Numbered from the stretch's first letter, positions 8,560-17,382 are shown. The stretch: DNA of 64,000 nt from JAIBJN01 sp963839745 (GCA_963839745.1 CAWIWC010000005.1:434001-498000); one strand, 5' to 3'. Numbers and translations are program-made. The notes: generated from the letters alone by a model not told the origin.

Positions 8560-9998
8560 CAGATCGGATTCTCCACGCGCGGCGTTCCGAGGAGCCCTTG
8601 CGGGCGCTTGGTCATCATGGCGATCAGGATGGCGCCGAAGAGCAGCTGGCGCGTGACGCTCGGCTCGGTGACGAGGCGGTTCTCCCAGACGAACGCGGCC
8701 AGGTAGATCGTCGGGATCAGGAGGAGCGTGCGGGAATCCCCGCGCAGCTGGGTGAGGATCAGGACCGCGGCGACGAGGAAGACGAACGCGAAGTTGACGA
8801 GCGTCTCGTGGTTGTCGATGACGAGGACCCAGGAGTCCAGGAGGCCGCCGAGCCCGCCGTCCTCGACCCCCACCACGACGTCGGGCCAGATGAAGGCGAC
8901 GATCTCGTGGACCGCGAAGCCGAAGACGATGACGGCGGCGAAGATCCCTGCGACCCGCTTCCACGGGCGCACGACGATCAGGAGCGACGCGATCAGGACC
9001 CCGTAGAACAGGTACCTCGCGTTCTCCGGGGTGCGCAGGATCTCGGGCACGGCGGCGATGATGACCGCCCCGAGCACGGCGCCCGAGATCGAGCCGGCGC
9101 CTCCGAGGATGAGGGCGGCGTAGATCATGATCAGGAGCGCCACCTCGAAGTTCTGCGGGAAGACGCCTGTCTGCACGGCCGCGAAGATCGAGCCGGTCAG
9201 TCCCGCGACGGCGGCGCCCATCGCGAACGCGAGCAGCTTCAGCCGGTTGACCGGCGTGGTCATGAGCTCGGCGGCGAGGGGATCCTCGCGGGAGGCGCGC
9301 CAGCCGCGGCCGGTCCGCGACTCGTTGATGTAGTAGAGCCCGACGACGACCACCGCGAAGATGACGAGCAGCAGGAAGTAGTAGTCCCGCGTCTGCTCGA
9401 TGTCGATCGTGAAGATCCGCATGTCGTCGAGGCCCGGGATGCCGTTCGGGCCGCCGGTCACGTCGAGCGGCTCGTCCGACCACGGCGGTGTGAGCCGGTC
9501 GAGGTTGAGCATCAGCTCCACGAAGATCTGTGCGAAGAAGAGCGTCGTGATGGCGAGGTAGTCGCCGACGAGCCGCCAGGACGGCATGCCCAGGAGGAGC
9601 CCCAGTAACGCTGACGCCGTGATCACGATCGGGATCACGAGCTCCGTGGGCAGATGGATGTCGAACTGGCCCGACGAGAGCCACGCGTACATGTAGGCGC
9701 CGAAGCCGTAGAAGGCGACGTAGCCCAGGTCGAGGAGACCCGCCCAGCCGACGACGATGTTGAGGCCGAGCGCGAGCAGGGCGAAGAGGAGCACGTTGAC
9801 GCCGACGCGGATCAGGAAGTCCGAGTCGGCGACGGACGGGAAGAACGGAAAGATGGCGCAGATCGCCAGGAAGGCGAAGAAGCGCGGCCCGGGCCCGACC
9901 CTGTCGAAGGCCTTCCGCGCCGGCCCGGTCAGCCCCGTGTAGTACTCGGAGCGGAGCTCCTGCTGCTCGACCCAGTCGTCGCTGCCGATGCGGGACAT
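8559..9998 (-). CDS. livM: Branched-chain amino acid-type ABC permease LivM (system 1)
   Basis: A 479-residue membrane permease of the LivM family. The family core NIVVGWAGLLDLGYVAFYGFGAY is present along with the EAA-like coupling region RGWRASREDPLAAELM and about ten hydrophobic segments. It is longer than E. coli LivM (about 425) because of a C-terminal block with three or four additional hydrophobic helices between WPDVVVGVEDG and the final QGLLGTPR. Forms the pore with LivH. Start ATG chosen at MSRIGSDDWVEQQ; gap of seven bases after livH. Confidence 0.9.
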   Translation of the reverse strand: MSRIGSDDWVEQQELRSEYYTGLTGPARKAFDRVGPGPRFFAFLAICAIFPFFPSVADSDFLIRVGVNVLLFALLALGLNIVVGWAGLLDLGYVAFYGFGAYMYAWLSSGQFDIHLPTELVIPIVITASALLGLLLGMPSWRLVGDYLAITTLFFAQIFVELMLNLDRLTPPWSDEPLDVTGGPNGIPGLDDMRIFTIDIEQTRDYYFLLLVIFAVVVVGLYYINESRTGRGWRASREDPLAAELMTTPVNRLKLLAFAMGAAVAGLTGSIFAAVQTGVFPQNFEVALLIMIYAALILGGAGSISGAVLGAVIIAAVPEILRTPENARYLFYGVLIASLLIVVRPWKRVAGIFAAVIVFGFAVHEIVAFIWPDVVVGVEDGGLGGLLDSWVLVIDNHETLVNFAFVFLVAAVLILTQLRGDSRTLLLIPTIYLAAFVWENRLVTEPSVTRQLLFGAILIAMMTKRPQGLLGTPRVENPI

Positions 9999-10005
9999 CG
10001 CTCTC

Positions 10006-10929
10006 TCAGACCTTCTTCAGCACCGGCGAGCCGAGGAGCCCGGTCGGGCGGACGAGGAGGATGACGATGAGGATTCCGAAGACGATCAGGTTCTGGAACG
10101 TCGACGAGATGTAGCCGGTCGAGAACGACTCGGCGAGCCCGATGATGAGCCCGCCGAGCATCGCGCCGGGGATGTTCCCGATGCCGCCGATGACGGCCGC
10201 GGTGAAGCCCTTGAGCCCGGCGGTGAAGCCCATCAGGTGGAAGACCCGTTCGAAGACGAGCCCGAACATGACTCCGGCTGCCCCGGCGAGCGCGGAGCCG
10301 ATGAAGAAGGTCGCCACGATCACGCGGTCGGGATCGATGCCCATCATCGCCGCGGCCTCGCGGTCGTAGGAGACCGCCCGCATCGCTTTGCCGAGACGAG
10401 ACCTGCTCACGAGGAGCGTCAGGCCGATCATGAGCGCGAAGGTCGAGACGATCACGATGATGCGCGTGAGGGAGATGTGCAGCGGACCGACGTCGAGCCT
10501 CTTCGTCGGCGGGATCAGCTGCGGCGTGTCGTACGTGCGGAACTGCGCCGTGAAGAGCAGGAGCGCGCTCGCCTGCAGGAAGAAGGAGACGCCGATGGCG
10601 CTGATCAGCGGCGCGATGCGGGGCGCGTTTCGAAGCGGCCGGTAGGCGTAGCGCTCGATCACGACTCCGAGCAGGCCGGCGCCGAGCATGGCCGCCAGGA
10701 ACATGATCACGAGCAGGGGAGCGACCGGGATCGACGGCGAGGCGGATCCCCCGAGCGCGCTCAGCACGAAGTACCCGATGAACGCGCCGAACATGTAGAC
10801 CTCGCCGTGGGCGAAGTTCAGGAGCTTCAGGATCCCGTAGACCATCGAGTAGCCGAGCGCGATGAGGGCGTAGACGCTCCCCAGGGTCAGCCCGTTCACA
10901 AGCTGCTGAACGAAGAAGTCGACGTCCAT
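10006..10929 (-). CDS. livH: Branched-chain amino acid-type ABC permease LivH (system 1)
   Basis: A 307-residue inner-membrane permease. The LivH fingerprint LGSVYALIALGYSMVYGILKLLNFAHGEVYM is seen in the first 50 residues, followed by about eight hydrophobic helices and the coupling loop GKAMRAVSYDREAAAMMGID. Length is as expected. The ATG is 67 bases after livK, and that gap holds a strong hairpin that could lower permease expression relative to the binding protein. Confidence 0.92.
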   Translation of the reverse strand: MDVDFFVQQLVNGLTLGSVYALIALGYSMVYGILKLLNFAHGEVYMFGAFIGYFVLSALGGSASPSIPVAPLLVIMFLAAMLGAGLLGVVIERYAYRPLRNAPRIAPLISAIGVSFFLQASALLLFTAQFRTYDTPQLIPPTKRLDVGPLHISLTRIIVIVSTFALMIGLTLLVSRSRLGKAMRAVSYDREAAAMMGIDPDRVIVATFFIGSALAGAAGVMFGLVFERVFHLMGFTAGLKGFTAAVIGGIGNIPGAMLGGLIIGLAESFSTGYISSTFQNLIVFGILIVILLVRPTGLLGSPVLKKV

Positions 10930-10948
10930 CGGGGTCTCTGTGGCCGGT

Positions 10949-10983
10949 CAGCCGTGCGGCCCCGCGTGGGGGCCGCACGGCTG
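10949..10983 (-). other. 15-bp perfect stem-loop between livK and livH
   Basis: Arms CAGCCGTGCGGCCCC (10949-10963) and GGGGCCGCACGGCTG (10969-10983) pair perfectly around a 5-base loop, 13 bases after the livK stop. No T-tract follows in the direction of transcription. In livK-first operons such elements act as partial terminators or as 3' protectors that keep binding-protein mRNA more abundant than the permease mRNA. Confidence 0.6.
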
Positions 10984-10996
10984 GGTCCGGGATCGA

Positions 10997-12184
10997 CTAT
11001 TCGACGAGCTGGTAGCTCCCGTCGTCCTGCACCTGGAAGATGAAGAACGTCGCGTCCTGGATGTCGCCGTTCTCCGTGAAGGCGATCGGCTGGCCCAGGA
11101 TCGACTCCGGGAGGTCGGTCTGGTCCATCTGCTCGAGGACCGCCTCGCGCGTCGGCTCCTCGCCGCTCTCGCAGACGGCCGTGGCCGCCTCCATCACGAC
11201 GGTGGTCGCCGCGAAGGTGGGCGGTCCGAAGGTGCCGAAGTCGCCGTACTCGTCCTCGAACGCGGCCACCATCTCCTGGATGGCCGGATCGTCGAGGCCC
11301 GTGATGTCGGGTGCGAACGACGAGACGTACGACCCGGCGATCTTGAAGTCGTCCGGCGAGAAGAGGCCGTCCGACCCGAAGATGACCACGTCCTTCTGCT
11401 GCTCGGCGAGCTGGTTGCCGAAGAGCTGTGCGTTGGCGGCCACCTGCCAGGGCAGGAAGACCACGTCCGTGTCGTCGGCGACGGCCGAGACCAGCGACGA
11501 GAAGTCCGTCTGGTCCTGGCTGACCGACTCGCGGGTGACCGTAGCGCCGCCGTCCTCGAGGGCGGCGGTCGTCGAGTCGGCAAGGCCTGTCGAGTACGAG
11601 CTCTGGTCGTCGATGATGAGCACGTTCTGCGCCCCGAGCTCCTCGACCATGTACGTCGCGTCGGTGGGGCCCTGGTCGGCGTCGGTCGGCACGACCCGGT
11701 AGAAGGTCTCGTAGTCCTCCGTCAGGTTCGTGGCCGTGGCCGAAGGCGAGATGAAGGCCATGCTGGCGTCGGCGTAGATCCCTCCGACGGCGTCGACCTC
11801 CTGGCTGCCCGCGGGCCCGACGACCGCGACGATCGCGTCGTTGTCCACGAACTGCGGCGCGACCACCGAGGCCTGCGCCGGGTCGAGCTGCGTGTCGCCC
11901 TCGACGAGCTCGAAGGTGGTGCCGTGCTCCTCGTTGAAGGTGTCCACCGCGAACTTCGCCCAGTTCAGCTGCTCCTGACCGATCGCCGCGACATCGCCGG
12001 TGAACGGCCCCATGATCCCGATGGACGCGGCGCAGTCCACCATGGCCATGCCGGTGTCGCCGTCCGTCGTCTCGGGGGCCGCGGCGCCGTCGTCGTCATC
12101 GTCGTCGTCGCCGCCGCAGGCGGTCGCCGCGACTGCAAGCACGGCGACAAGCGCCAGCAGAAGCCAGAAACGGGGGGTCTTCAT
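10997..12184 (-). CDS. livK: Branched-chain amino acid-type ABC substrate-binding lipoprotein (system 1)
   Basis: A 395-residue periplasmic-binding-fold type I lipoprotein. N-terminus MKTPRFWLLLALVAVLAVAATACGG contains a lipobox with Cys at about residue 23, followed by an acidic linker of seven consecutive Asp residues. The ligand-binding region includes GIMGPFTGD and VVGPAGSQE. A GAGGAGG ribosome site precedes the ATG, which overlaps the bicupin stop (ATGA). The natural ligand is not certain: Liv-type binding proteins also take aromatic compounds, amides and urea, and the flanking tryptophan-catabolic genes make an aromatic amino acid plausible. Confidence 0.9.
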   Translation of the reverse strand: MKTPRFWLLLALVAVLAVAATACGGDDDDDDDGAAAPETTDGDTGMAMVDCAASIGIMGPFTGDVAAIGQEQLNWAKFAVDTFNEEHGTTFELVEGDTQLDPAQASVVAPQFVDNDAIVAVVGPAGSQEVDAVGGIYADASMAFISPSATATNLTEDYETFYRVVPTDADQGPTDATYMVEELGAQNVLIIDDQSSYSTGLADSTTAALEDGGATVTRESVSQDQTDFSSLVSAVADDTDVVFLPWQVAANAQLFGNQLAEQQKDVVIFGSDGLFSPDDFKIAGSYVSSFAPDITGLDDPAIQEMVAAFEDEYGDFGTFGPPTFAATTVVMEAATAVCESGEEPTREAVLEQMDQTDLPESILGQPIAFTENGDIQDATFFIFQVQDDGSYQLVE

Positions 12185-12924
12185 ACGCTTTCCTCCTCTT
12201 CTTGGGCCTCTGGGACGTTGTACGCCATCGAGGGGTCGCCGGCCGGATGGAAGACGCCGAGGACCCTGAGCGTCCCCGTGCCGACGTTCTCGAGAATGTG
12301 CGGCTCTCGCGGCGGAAAGTGAATGCACGAGCCCGCCCGCACGGTCGAGCTCTCGCCGCCGATGTGGAGCACGCCCTCACCCTCGAGGATGTACGCCACC
12401 TCCTCGTACGTGTGGTAGTGGGGTTTCGCGCGGCCCGGGGGGATCGACCCCACGAACTGCGTCACCGTCCTGCAGCCCACCTCCTCGTTCGCCACGTAGC
12501 GGAACTCCCGGTCCTTGCCGGCCGGGTAGGCCCGCTGGTCAGCGAGGCGGACGGCGCGCCGCCCTGCTCCGCTCGCGTCCTCGTCGTCGGGCTCGAGTGC
12601 CAGCACGGACACCAGTACGAGCTCCTCCGGGCCTTGGTTCTCCACCTCGTAGCGCTCGCCGGGAGCGACGAGGATCCCCGTCTCGGGCCCGAGCTCGTGC
12701 CGTGTGCCGCCGACCGTGACGGTGCCCACCCCCGAGACCGCGAAGAGGAGCTCCTCGCGCGACCCGCCTCCGTGGGGCTTCGAGAGCCCCGGGCCGAAGC
12801 GGATGACACGCTGCTCGAGCGCGTCGCAGCCGAAGCCGGGCCCGATGGTGACCCGCGTCGTGGCGGTGTCCCCGTCGATCTGGCGAGCCTCGGCCGAGGA
12901 CTCGTCGGTCACATGGCGGCCCAC
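12181..12924 (-). CDS. Bicupin-domain protein
   Basis: A 247-residue protein with two cupin barrels. The N-terminal barrel has GGSREELLFAVSGVGTVTVGG; the C-terminal one has PHYHTYEEVAYILEGEGVLHI followed by FPPREPHILEN, giving the usual His, His, Glu, His metal set. Bicupins include quercetin and gentisate-type dioxygenases, ureidoglycine aminohydrolases and isomerases; none is recognised specifically. It heads the livKHMGF operon and overlaps livK by four bases, so it probably handles the imported compound or a metabolite of it. An alternative GTG start lies four codons in. Confidence 0.75.
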   Translation of the reverse strand: MGRHVTDESSAEARQIDGDTATTRVTIGPGFGCDALEQRVIRFGPGLSKPHGGGSREELLFAVSGVGTVTVGGTRHELGPETGILVAPGERYEVENQGPEELVLVSVLALEPDDEDASGAGRRAVRLADQRAYPAGKDREFRYVANEEVGCRTVTQFVGSIPPGRAKPHYHTYEEVAYILEGEGVLHIGGESSTVRAGSCIHFPPREPHILENVGTGTLRVLGVFHPAGDPSMAYNVPEAQEEEESV

Positions 12925-13025
12925 CGACCTACGCGGCCCCGCGTGTGGGGCGGAAGCCGTCGTGGTGAACCGTGACCTCGGACATGGGCCTCACCTTCAC
13001 TCTCTCTGACGGCGGCTCAGCGGAG

Positions 13026-13052
13026 TGGTTAGACGCCTGCGGCGGCCAACCA
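13026..13052. promoter_or_regulatory. Symmetric dyad in the divergent bicupin-liv / Mo-hydroxylase promoter region
   Basis: TGGTT (13026-13030) and AACCA (13048-13052) flank an inner GCC (13035-13037) and GGC (13041-13043), all with equal spacing around the centre. It sits in the 228-base region between two divergent operons, followed by an AT-rich CATATAC. This is the layout of an operator for a dimeric regulator shared by both operons; no regulator gene adjoins it. Confidence 0.4.
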
Positions 13053-13113
13053 TATACGGCGTCGGCTGCCGAATCGACCTTCTTTGCAGCGGCTCCGTCC
13101 GTTCCCTCCTCGC

Positions 13114-13144
13114 TTGACGGGCGGCTCATCCCGTTCGTTAGGAT
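13114..13144 (+). promoter_or_regulatory. Putative promoter of the Mo-hydroxylase operon
   Basis: TTGACG at 13114-13119 and TAGGAT at 13139-13144 are separated by 19 bases, and the ATG of the first subunit follows eight bases later. Transcription would start at or within a base or two of the start codon, implying a leaderless or nearly leaderless message. The spacing is a little long, so confidence is moderate. Confidence 0.4.
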
Positions 13145-13152
13145 CGCTCGGC

Positions 13153-13966
13153 ATGCTGCTGAGCGAGGTCGGGTACGCGCGTCCTGCCAGCGTTGACGAC
13201 GCCGTGCGTCTCCTCGCCGAGAACGACGGCGCGAGGCCTCTCGCGGGCGGCCAGACGATCGTCAACGTCATGAAGGCACGTGCCGCCGCGCCCGACGTGC
13301 TCGTCGATCTCGCCGACCTGGACGACCTGCGCACGATCGCGAAGACGGGCGACGGCGGGCTCGAGCTCGGCGCGATGGCGACCTACTCGCAGGTCATCAC
13401 GTCGGCCGACGTGAAGGACGTCCGGCCGATCCTCGCCGACGTCGCCGCGCAGATCGCCGACGTGCAGGTGCGCAACCGCGGGACCGTCGGCGGGAACATC
13501 TGCTCGAACGACCCCACGAACCATTTGCCGCCGGTGATGGTCGCGGCCGGCGCGACCATGACGATCGTCGGCACCGACGGCGAGCGCGAGGTCTCCGCCG
13601 AGGAGTTCTTCCTCGGGGTGTACATGACCGCCGTCGGCCCCGGCGAGCTCCTGACGAAGGTCACGCTGCCGCGCGCTGGACGGCGCGGGCGACGGCTTCG
13701 CCGCGATCACGATCGGCGCCGACGGGACGTGCATCGTCAACGCGGCCGCCACCGTAAACGGCGGGGAGGCCCGCGTGGCGCTCGGCTGCGTCTCCGCAAC
13801 CCCGGTCCTGCTGACGGCGGCGGCCGAGGACGAGGCTGTGCGCGAGGCGGTCGGCGCCGCGGCGATCGACCCGCCGTCCGACGTCCACGGATCCGCCGAC
13901 TACCGGCGCCACCTCGCAGCGGTCGTGGCCGCTCGGGCGGTTGCCGACGCGAAGGAAGGGAGCTAG
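13153..13966 (+). CDS. Molybdenum hydroxylase FAD-binding subunit (CoxM/CutM type), frameshifted
   Basis: Medium, FAD-binding subunit of a xanthine dehydrogenase/CO dehydrogenase-family enzyme. It shows PLAGGQTIVNVMKAR, the flavin loop VRNRGTVGGNICSNDPTNHLPP and a C-terminal CO_deh_flav_C-like domain. The frame breaks near 13668-13676: after VTLPR the sequence continues in the next frame as ALDGAGDGFAAITIGADG to the stop at 13966. Either one base is inserted or a GC pair is missing in a CGCGCG run. Start ATG gives MLLSEVGYARP, the usual N-terminus. It directly abuts the iron-sulfur subunit and passes electrons from the [2Fe-2S] clusters to FAD. Confidence 0.85.
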
Positions 13967-14452
13967 GTGGAACCGGTCACCAGCAAGGCGATCAGCGTCA
14001 CGGTCAACGGCGCTTCCTACGAGCGCGAGATCGACGTTCGCCGGCTGCTCGTCCACTTCATCAGGGACGAGCTCGACCTCACCGGGACCCACATCGGCTG
14101 CGACACCGGCAACTGCGGCGCGTGCACCGTGATCGTCGACGGGCTGGCGGTGAAGTCCTGCATGCTCCTCGCCGTGCAGGCCGACGGCACGTCCATCGAG
14201 ACGGTCGAGTCGCTCTCGGCGGGCGGCGAGCTGCACCCGCTGCAGCGCTCCTTCTCGGCCCACCACGCGCTCCAGTGCGGCTACTGCACGCCGGGGATGC
14301 TGATGAGCGCGAAGCACCTGCTCGACAACAACTCGGAGCCGACCGAGAACGAGATTCGCCGGGCGATCCAGGGCAACATCTGCCGCTGCACCGGCTACGT
14401 GAACATCGTCGAGGCGATCGACGCCGCCGCCCGAGGGGAGGTGCCGGCATGA
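13967..14452 (+). CDS. Molybdenum hydroxylase [2Fe-2S] subunit (CoxS/CutS type)
   Basis: A 161-residue small subunit carrying two [2Fe-2S] clusters. The N-terminal ferredoxin-like cluster uses GCDTGNCGACTVIVDG plus a later Cys in VKSCML; the C-terminal cluster uses CGYCTPG and ICRCTGY. Length is typical. The GTG start follows the previous stop without a gap, and the stop overlaps the large-subunit ATG (ATGA). It relays electrons from the molybdenum site to the flavin subunit. Confidence 0.95.
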   Translation: MEPVTSKAISVTVNGASYEREIDVRRLLVHFIRDELDLTGTHIGCDTGNCGACTVIVDGLAVKSCMLLAVQADGTSIETVESLSAGGELHPLQRSFSAHHALQCGYCTPGMLMSAKHLLDNNSEPTENEIRRAIQGNICRCTGYVNIVEAIDAAARGEVPA

Positions 14453-16914
14453 CGACCGTCGCCCCAGACCAGGTCGAGGCCCCGCAGAAGGGCTTCGCAG
14501 GCACGAGCATCCCGCGCAAGGAGGACAAGCGCCTCGTACAGGGCGAGGGCGTCTTCTTCGACGACGTCAAGCGCCACGGCATGGGCTACGTGCACTTCGT
14601 TCGGTCGCCGTACGCCCACGCCGGGATCGTCTCCATCGACGTCTCCGCCGCCGAGGCGGTCGAGGGCGTGTACGGGACGCTGATCGGCGAGGAGGTCGCG
14701 GCGCAGACGGATCCGTTCTTCGAGATGTCGACGCCGCCGGGGAGCGAGATCCGCGACTACGCGCTCGCAGTCGGCAAGGTCCGCTTCGCCGGCGAGCCCG
14801 TGGCCGCCGTCGTCGCCGAGACGCGCGAGCTGGCGCGCGACGCCGCCGAGCTGGTCGAGGTCGAGTACGAGCCACTCGAGCCGGTCCTCGACGCGGTCGA
14901 AGCAGTCGAGCCCGGCGCGCCGATCCTCCATGACGAGGCCGGCTCGAACGTCGTCTGGTCGGGGACCTTCGAGTGGGGCGACTTCGACGAGGCGCTGGCC
15001 GAGGCCGACCACGTCGTCAAGATCGACCGCCTCTATTTCCACCGCTTCTCCTCCACGCCGCTGGAGTGCGCCGGCGCGCTCGTCGAGTACGACCGGGGCA
15101 TGGCCCAGTGGACGCTGCACTGCAACCACCAGATGCCGGGGATCGGGATCGTCTGGATGGCCCCCGCGCTGCGCGTCGGCACCGACAAGCTCCGCATCGT
15201 CACGCAGGACATCGGCGGCGGCTTCGGCAACAAGATCACGCTGCACCCGTACTTCGTCGCCCTCTGCCTGCTGGCGCGGAAGCTCAACCGGCCCGTGCAG
15301 TGGACGGAGTGGCGCACGGACCAGCACACGGCGAACACGCACGGCAACGAGCGCACGTTCCTCGACATCGAGGTGCCGGTGAAGGCCGACGGCACGATGC
15401 TCGGCTTCAAGGTCAAGGCGTTCGACGACGCCGGCGCCTTCCCGCGCTACGAGCCGCTCGGCTGCATCATCTGGGCGCAGGTGACGCCGGGCTGCTACCG
15501 CTGGCGCCACGTGCGCGTCGACTTCACGCAGGCCTGTACGAACAAGTCGCCGACGGCTCCGAACCGCGGCTACTCGCGCATGCAGCAGCTCTGGTTCACG
15601 GAGCGCGTGATCGACGTGGTGGCCCACGAGTTGGAGCTCGACCCGGTCGAGGTGCGCAAGCGCAACTACATCAAGGCCGAGGAGATGCCCTACGAGACGC
15701 CCAACGGCTGCGTCTACGACTCGGGCGATTACGCGAGGTGCCTCGACATCGCGCTCGACCTCGTCGGCTACGACAAGCTCGAGGAGCGCCGGAAGGACGC
15801 CGAGTCGCGCGGGAAGCTGCTAGGCCTCGGGATCGGCTCCACGCTCGACTCGGGGACGAACAACTTCGGCCAGTCGCAGCTCCTCAACCCGGAGCTCCAG
15901 TTCTCGGGCAACAACGAGGTCGCCACCGTGCGGCTCGACATCTTCGGGGAGGTCGTCGTCACCCTCGGCACGACGCCCCAGGGCCAGAGCCACGAGACGG
16001 TCACCTCGCAGATCGTGGCCGACATCCTCGGCATCACGCCCGACGACGTGCACGTCCGCGCGGGACACGACAGCTACTGGAACTCGCACGCGGGCTTCTC
16101 GGGGACGTACGCGAGCCAGTTCGCCGTCACCGGCCTCGAGGCCGTGAAGGGCGCGACGCTCGAGCTCCACTCGCAGATCCGGCGGCTCGCCGCCGTGATC
16201 CTCGGCGCGGACGGCCCGGACGACATCGTGCTCGAGGAGGGGATGGCCAAGCGGCGCGACATGCCGGAGGCCGCGCTCCCCTTCATGGCCTGCGGCGCGA
16301 TCATCAACGTGAACAACGCCGGCCTGCCGCCGGACCTCGACGACGTCACGCTCAACTGCCGCTACGTGTACCGGCCGCCGTTCCAGGTGCCGGACCACGA
16401 GCGGAAGTTCGGGAACCTGACGCTCACGTACGCGACGCAGATCCATGCGTGCGTGGTCGAGGTCGACCGCGAGACGGGCGTCTACGAGATCGTCGACTAC
16501 GCGGCCGTGGACGATTGCGGGACGCGCATCCACCCGCAGATCGTCGAGGGCCAGGTGCACGGCGCCACGGCGCACGCGCTCGGCGCGGCGACGTTCGAGA
16601 CGTTCCCCTACGACGAGGACGGGATGCTTCTGACGAGCAACTTCTACGACTACCACGTCCCGCACGCGCTCGACATGCCGCCCCTGAAGACGGGCTTCAT
16701 CGAGTCGCCCTCGCCGTTCAACTCCCTCGGGACGAAGGGCATGGGAGAGGGCGGCGGCGCGGGCATCCACGCGGTCTGCGCCGCGCTCCAGGACGCGCTG
16801 CGCCCGCTCGGGAACCCGATCGTGACGGAGAGCCACAACCCGTACCACCGGGTCTGGGAGCTCATCCAGGACCCGGCCGCGAGCCGCGCCGGCATCGAGG
16901 TGTCAGGCACGTGA
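14449..16914 (+). CDS. Molybdenum hydroxylase large (molybdopterin-binding) subunit
   Basis: An 821-residue Mo-binding subunit of the xanthine dehydrogenase/aldehyde oxidase family. Visible are the MPT-contact motif QDIGGGFGNK, the active-site loop TAPNRGYSRMQQ, PQGQSHET and the C-terminal GTKGMGEGGGAG with the conserved catalytic Glu. The loop is neither the AYRCSFR of form I CO dehydrogenase nor the AYRGAGR of form II, so CO is unlikely to be the substrate; hydroxylation of an N-heteroaromatic or aldehyde is more likely. Downstream LLM, amidohydrolase and FAA-hydrolase genes fit a catabolic pathway. ATGA overlap with the previous gene and GTGA with the next. Confidence 0.9.
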   Translation: MTTVAPDQVEAPQKGFAGTSIPRKEDKRLVQGEGVFFDDVKRHGMGYVHFVRSPYAHAGIVSIDVSAAEAVEGVYGTLIGEEVAAQTDPFFEMSTPPGSEIRDYALAVGKVRFAGEPVAAVVAETRELARDAAELVEVEYEPLEPVLDAVEAVEPGAPILHDEAGSNVVWSGTFEWGDFDEALAEADHVVKIDRLYFHRFSSTPLECAGALVEYDRGMAQWTLHCNHQMPGIGIVWMAPALRVGTDKLRIVTQDIGGGFGNKITLHPYFVALCLLARKLNRPVQWTEWRTDQHTANTHGNERTFLDIEVPVKADGTMLGFKVKAFDDAGAFPRYEPLGCIIWAQVTPGCYRWRHVRVDFTQACTNKSPTAPNRGYSRMQQLWFTERVIDVVAHELELDPVEVRKRNYIKAEEMPYETPNGCVYDSGDYARCLDIALDLVGYDKLEERRKDAESRGKLLGLGIGSTLDSGTNNFGQSQLLNPELQFSGNNEVATVRLDIFGEVVVTLGTTPQGQSHETVTSQIVADILGITPDDVHVRAGHDSYWNSHAGFSGTYASQFAVTGLEAVKGATLELHSQIRRLAAVILGADGPDDIVLEEGMAKRRDMPEAALPFMACGAIINVNNAGLPPDLDDVTLNCRYVYRPPFQVPDHERKFGNLTLTYATQIHACVVEVDRETGVYEIVDYAAVDDCGTRIHPQIVEGQVHGATAHALGAATFETFPYDEDGMLLTSNFYDYHVPHALDMPPLKTGFIESPSPFNSLGTKGMGEGGGAGIHAVCAALQDALRPLGNPIVTESHNPYHRVWELIQDPAASRAGIEVSGT

Positions 16915-17357
16915 GAGTCGAAGGGACGCGTCGCTACGAAGCGTCGAGGGATCGCGTCTGGGAGGTCCTCAACGACCCGGCCGAGATGGCGGGCCTGATG
17001 CCCGGCGTCGAGAGCTTCGAGATCGTCGACGACACCCACTGGAAGGCCAAGGTGAAGGTGCCGCTCGGGCTCGGGAGCATGAAGATGAGCATCGACTTCG
17101 AGAAGACCGAGTCGCGGCCGCCGGAGCACGCGAGCCTGAACGCGAAGGGCAAGGGCGTGGGGGCGATCATGAGCATGGAGACCCAGTTCGACCTCAGCGA
17201 GGACGGCGGCGGGACCGACATGCGCTGGCAAGCGGACGTCCGCATCCTCGGCCAGGTGGCGAGCATGGGCCAGCGGGTCGTCCAGCCGATCGTCAACCAG
17301 CAGGTCGAGCAGGTGCTGAACGCGCTCGACGCCCGCGTCGCAGCCAAGGGCGCGTAG
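16911..17357 (+). CDS. CoxG-type SRPBCC protein
   Basis: A 148-residue SRPBCC-fold protein of the CoxG family (carbon monoxide dehydrogenase subunit G). It begins RVEGTRRYEASRDRVWEVLND and has PAEMAGLMPGVESFEIV, both typical. CoxG of CO oxidisers tethers the enzyme to the membrane, but homologues accompany many other Mo hydroxylases. It starts with GTG overlapping the large-subunit stop and lacks the C-terminal hydrophobic anchor seen in some CoxG proteins. Confidence 0.85.
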   Translation: MRVEGTRRYEASRDRVWEVLNDPAEMAGLMPGVESFEIVDDTHWKAKVKVPLGLGSMKMSIDFEKTESRPPEHASLNAKGKGVGAIMSMETQFDLSEDGGGTDMRWQADVRILGQVASMGQRVVQPIVNQQVEQVLNALDARVAAKGA

Positions 17358-17382
17358 CCGGCCGGCGCGGCTCCGAGACGCC

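Noticed and set aside
13008..13075. tRNA-like D-arm string (GGCTCAGCGGAGTGGTTAGACGC) upstream of the Mo-hydroxylase operon
   Set aside because: No matching acceptor stem, T-arm or anticodon stem follows; the 3' part does not pair with the 5' end. Better explained by the symmetric operator-like dyad.
13153..17357. Annotating the Mo enzyme as aerobic CO dehydrogenase because of coxMSLG-like order and CoxG
   Set aside because: The active-site loop is neither AYRCSFR nor AYRGAGR, and coxDEF accessory genes are absent; kept as a generic Mo hydroxylase.
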